DNA of 34,324 nt. Source: Zobellella denitrificans (GTDB lineage: Bacteria; Pseudomonadota; Gammaproteobacteria; Enterobacterales; Aeromonadaceae). Below the pieces are notes generated by a model. The model was not told where the DNA came from. It did not search any database and was given only the letters and a program-made list of their open reading frames with translations. The position numbers and the translations under genes are program-made. Position 1 is the stretch's first letter; each line of letters begins with the position of its first letter. This document shows positions 31,862-34,324 of this stretch, piece after piece. The DNA lies in the NCBI RefSeq assembly GCF_002237365.1, contig NZ_NMUO01000035.1:1-34324 (forward strand). The letters are read 5' to 3'.

Positions 31862-31890
31862 AATCTAAATGATAGTGGTTATCAATGCAA
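31862..31890 (-). promoter_or_regulatory. bfd promoter with Fur box
   Basis: On the minus strand TTGCAT (31890-31885) and TAGATT (31867-31862) form a -35/-10 pair with a 17-bp spacer. The spacer contains TGATAAC-C-ACTATCA (31884-31870), close to the 7-1-7 Fur consensus TGATAAT-N-ATTATCA. Fur with iron would sit between the two hexamers and block RNA polymerase, so bfd should be induced by iron shortage. Confidence 0.85.
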
Positions 31891-31915
31891 GTTATTCCTT
31901 GCCGAAAAAAACGGC

Positions 31916-33622
31916 TCAGATCACATATTCCGGCTGGGTGGTCAGCCCGTTCCAGGCCTGGTACATGGTCAGGAAGACCCGCCCGTTCAGCCGGTCGAGA
32001 AAAGAACTCTGCCGCAGCCTGTCCATCACGGGCCCCTTGACCTCGGCCAGGTGGAAGCCGATGCCGGCCAGTTGCAACCGGTCGTTGATCATCTGCAGGC
32101 TGTCCAGGGCGGAAGCATCGATGCGATTGACAGCACTGCACTGCAACACCAGGTGCCGCACCTCGGGCCGCAGGCTCACCAGGGTGGCGACGATGTCTTC
32201 CAGCTGGCCGGCATTGGCGAAGTAGAGGCTCTCGTCCACCCGCAGGCAGAGCAGGCTCTGGTCCAGCTCCACCTGGTGGCGCAGCCGGTTGCGGAAATGC
32301 TCGGTGCCGGCGATAAGGCCGACCTCGGCCCAGTGCGGCTTGTAACTGTGGTAGAGATGCAGCAGCAGGGAGGCCGCGATACCGGCCAGCAACCCCAGCT
32401 CGACGTTGACCGCCAGGGTCACCAGAAAGGTCAGCCCCAGGGCGACAAAGTCGGTACGGGAGTAGTGCCAGGTATGGAGAAACTGGCGCCAGTCCAGCAG
32501 CCCCAGCACGGCCACCACTATGGTGGCGGCCAGCACCGCCTTGGGCAGGACACCGAGCCAGGGGGCCAGCCAGAGTCCGGCCAGCGCTATGCCGACGGCG
32601 GTGTAGATGCCGGCCGCCGGGGTCTGGGCCCCGGCATCGAAATTGACCACGGAGCGGGCGAAACCGCCGGTAACCGGCATGCCGCCGGACAGGCCGGCGG
32701 CGATGTTGGAAACCCCCAGCCCGATCAGCTCCTGGTTGGCGGAGATCCGCTGGCGACGTTTGGCCGCCAGGGTCTGCCCCACCGAGACCGACTCCACAAA
32801 GCCCACCAGGGACAGCAGCAACGAGGGCACGATCAGCGCCTGCCAGGGCAAGGCAGACCACTGCGGCCAGCTCCAGGCAGGCAGTCCCGACGGCACTTCG
32901 CCCACCAGGGCAACTCCCAGGGCACCCAAATCGAGCCCCCACGACAACAGCATGGCCACCATCACCAGCAAGGCCGGCGTCAGCCGCACCAGGGATGCAG
33001 CCAGCCCCTCGTCCACGCCCAGGCGCAACAGCATGCCCTTAAGCCGGTAACGGGACCAGAGCAGCAACGTCAGGCTGGCCACCGAAATCACCACAGTGGC
33101 CAGGGTAATGGCATCCCACTGCCGTACCAGGGAGCCCAGGGCCTGCAACTGATGCCCCTCCAGCCTCACCCCCAGCAGCGGGCCCAGCTGGCTGAGGGTG
33201 ATCAGCAGGGCCGAGGCGCTGATAAAGCCGGACATCACCGGATGGCTGATAAAGTGGGCGACAAAACCCAGCCGCAGCAGCCCGAACAACAGCAGCCAGC
33301 CGCCACTCATCAAGGCCAGGGCCAGGGCACCATTCAGGTAGTGCACGCCCTCGAGTTGCAGTTGTCCCAGGGTGGAGGCCGTCATCAGCGACAGCACCGC
33401 CACCGGTCCGACCGAGAGGGTACGGCTCGAGCCGAACAGGCCATAGGCCACCAGCGGCAATATGCTGGCATAGAGTCCCGCCTCCGGCGGCAATCCGGCC
33501 AACATGGCGTAGGCCAGCGACTGGGGGATCAGCATCAGGGTGACGATCAGCGCCGCCCCCAGATCCTGGGCCAGGGTCGGCTTGTCGTAATGGCGGCACC
33601 AGCCGAGCAGGTGCAAGGACAC
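31916..33622 (-). CDS. SulP family anion transporter with STAS domain (second copy)
   Basis: 568 residues from the ATG at 33622. The SulP signature SLAYAMLAGLPPEAGLYAS lies near 34-52, with LFGSSRTLSVGPVAVLSLMT next. The membrane domain has NQELIGLGVSNIAAGLSGG near 292-310. A STAS domain runs from about 440 to 540 (SLLCLRVDESLYFANAGQL, VLQCSAVNRIDASALDSLQM). It lacks the cysteine tail of the SulP protein at 1098 and is a separate subtype. It starts 3 bp after the DUF442 gene stop, so the two are translationally coupled. DUF442 proteins often accompany sulfur-oxidation genes, hinting at sulfate or sulfite as substrate; that is inference. Confidence 0.9.
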   Translation of the reverse strand: MSLHLLGWCRHYDKPTLAQDLGAALIVTLMLIPQSLAYAMLAGLPPEAGLYASILPLVAYGLFGSSRTLSVGPVAVLSLMTASTLGQLQLEGVHYLNGALALALMSGGWLLLFGLLRLGFVAHFISHPVMSGFISASALLITLSQLGPLLGVRLEGHQLQALGSLVRQWDAITLATVVISVASLTLLLWSRYRLKGMLLRLGVDEGLAASLVRLTPALLVMVAMLLSWGLDLGALGVALVGEVPSGLPAWSWPQWSALPWQALIVPSLLLSLVGFVESVSVGQTLAAKRRQRISANQELIGLGVSNIAAGLSGGMPVTGGFARSVVNFDAGAQTPAAGIYTAVGIALAGLWLAPWLGVLPKAVLAATIVVAVLGLLDWRQFLHTWHYSRTDFVALGLTFLVTLAVNVELGLLAGIAASLLLHLYHSYKPHWAEVGLIAGTEHFRNRLRHQVELDQSLLCLRVDESLYFANAGQLEDIVATLVSLRPEVRHLVLQCSAVNRIDASALDSLQMINDRLQLAGIGFHLAEVKGPVMDRLRQSSFLDRLNGRVFLTMYQAWNGLTTQPEYVI

Positions 33623-33625
33623 GGC

Positions 33626-34051
33626 TCAGCCCCTGAAGCGGGCGTCGAACAGCGGCGCCATCGGCGACAGGTCGTATCCGGCCCGGGCGGCGGCGGCAAT
33701 CAGTTCCGCCGCCGTCTGCCGGGAGGACTGGGCCAGGGCCCAGAGGGTGACGGAACGGGTACCACTGCGGCAGAAGGCCAGCACCGGCTGCTCGGTGGCG
33801 GCCAGGGCCAGCTCGAAGGCCCGGATGGCGTCCGGGGTAAAGTTGCCGGAAGAGATAGGGATCCAATGCCACTCGAAACCCAGCTCCCGCGCCCGGGCCG
33901 CCAGTGCCTCGGCCGCCGGCTGCCCTTGCACCTCGCCATCGGGCCTGTTGCAGATCAGGGTCCGGAAGCCGCGGGCCCTCAGCAGGGGCAAATCTTCTTC
34001 AGTGATCTGATCCGCCACCGCGAAGGTGGCATTAACCTGTCTGATATCCAT
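33626..34051 (-). CDS. DUF442/TIGR01244-type phosphatase or sulfurtransferase-like protein
   Basis: 141 residues from the ATG at 34051. The sequence is the small domain found alone or fused in Blh-type proteins: VADQITEEDLPLLRARGFRTLICNRPDGE split over the first strands, and the active loop FCRSGTRSVTLWAL with Cys94 and Arg99. The Cys-x4-Arg loop is rhodanese-like as well as phosphatase-like; persulfide handling is proposed for relatives. It is translationally coupled to the SulP gene. An ATTAGA-N4-TCTAAT palindrome lies 57 bp upstream (34108-34123) and may be its operator. Confidence 0.85.
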   Translation of the reverse strand: MDIRQVNATFAVADQITEEDLPLLRARGFRTLICNRPDGEVQGQPAAEALAARARELGFEWHWIPISSGNFTPDAIRAFELALAATEQPVLAFCRSGTRSVTLWALAQSSRQTAAELIAAAARAGYDLSPMAPLFDARFRG

Positions 34052-34107
34052 AGTCTAGCCTCGTTGCAGGCCATGCCGGCCGTGAGTCGCCATCGGCAAC
34101 ACATTAA

Positions 34108-34123
34108 ATTAGAGTATTCTAAT
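34108..34123. promoter_or_regulatory. Operator-like palindrome upstream of the DUF442-SulP unit
   Basis: ATTAGA-GTAT-TCTAAT has perfect 6-bp arms within an AT-rich block that probably contains the promoter. DUF442 genes are commonly controlled by ArsR-type sulfur sensors (BigR/SqrR/YgaV group), which use AT-rich palindromes. No such regulator gene is in view. Confidence 0.45.
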
Positions 34124-34152
34124 AATAAGTTGACGTACAGCCCCTGAAACGC

Positions 34153-34178
34153 AAAAAGGAGGCCGAAGCCTCCTTTTT
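34153..34178 (-). terminator. Intrinsic terminator of tuf
   Basis: On the minus strand AAAAAGGAGGC-TTCG-GCCTCCTTTTT forms an 11-bp stem with a UUCG loop and T-run, 20 nt past the EF-Tu stop codon. Confidence 0.93.
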
Positions 34179-34198
34179 TAGCGATTGCCGGATCCCGA

Positions 34199-34324
<126 letters not shown>

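Overview
The window looks like chromosome of a high-GC gammaproteobacterium. The right edge carries the end of an EF-Tu gene, then bfd and bfr, an order familiar from enteric and related genomes. The protein sequences and visibly high GC suggest Aeromonadales of the Oceanimonas/Zobellella type. That placement is inference from memory, not a search.

Layout. 1-2891: the start of a degenerate aldehyde dehydrogenase (minus, cut by the edge), divergent from a SulP anion transporter. 3001-6164: cobS and cobT, the AAA+ and VWA subunits of a cobaltochelatase-type machine, with no cobN in view. 6438-10049: a three-gene TRAP transporter followed by uspA. 10653-11636: ribonuclease Z. 11653-19216 (minus): taurine catabolism, namely tauX-tauY (taurine dehydrogenase), tauR (MocR-type regulator), xsc (sulfoacetaldehyde acetyltransferase), pta and a DUF6506-like small gene. 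19439-26757 (minus): purine catabolism, namely xdhA-xdhB-xdhC-guaD and a FadR-type GntR regulator. 27002-30434: an MFS exporter convergent with a RutR-like TetR regulator, a GlcG/HbpS-like gene and a SieB-like membrane protein. 30516-34324 (minus): mgsA, bfr, bfd under a Fur box, a second SulP transporter coupled to a DUF442 phosphatase, and the tuf tail.

How it works together. Taurine would enter by the TRAP system, be oxidised by TauXY to sulfoacetaldehyde and ammonia, be split by Xsc to acetyl phosphate and sulfite, and reach acetyl-CoA through Pta. The dctP, tauX and xsc upstream regions each contain a direct repeat of a TGG-C--A type decamer with an exact 23-bp start-to-start spacing. 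This joins three separate transcription units into one probable TauR regulon, including the otherwise unassigned transporter. No TauE/TauZ-type sulfite exporter or sulfite dehydrogenase is visible; the two SulP proteins are only candidates for moving the sulfur product.

The most unusual structure is a dispersed family of large palindromic repeats, five copies in 34 kb (4006, 10087, 13031, 17171, 22593). Full copies have two long-hairpin modules. Stems show compensating base changes between copies, two copies carry further hairpins nested in the same loop, and all copies lie between co-directional genes, several inside apparent operons (cobS/cobT, xsc/pta, xdhB/xdhC).
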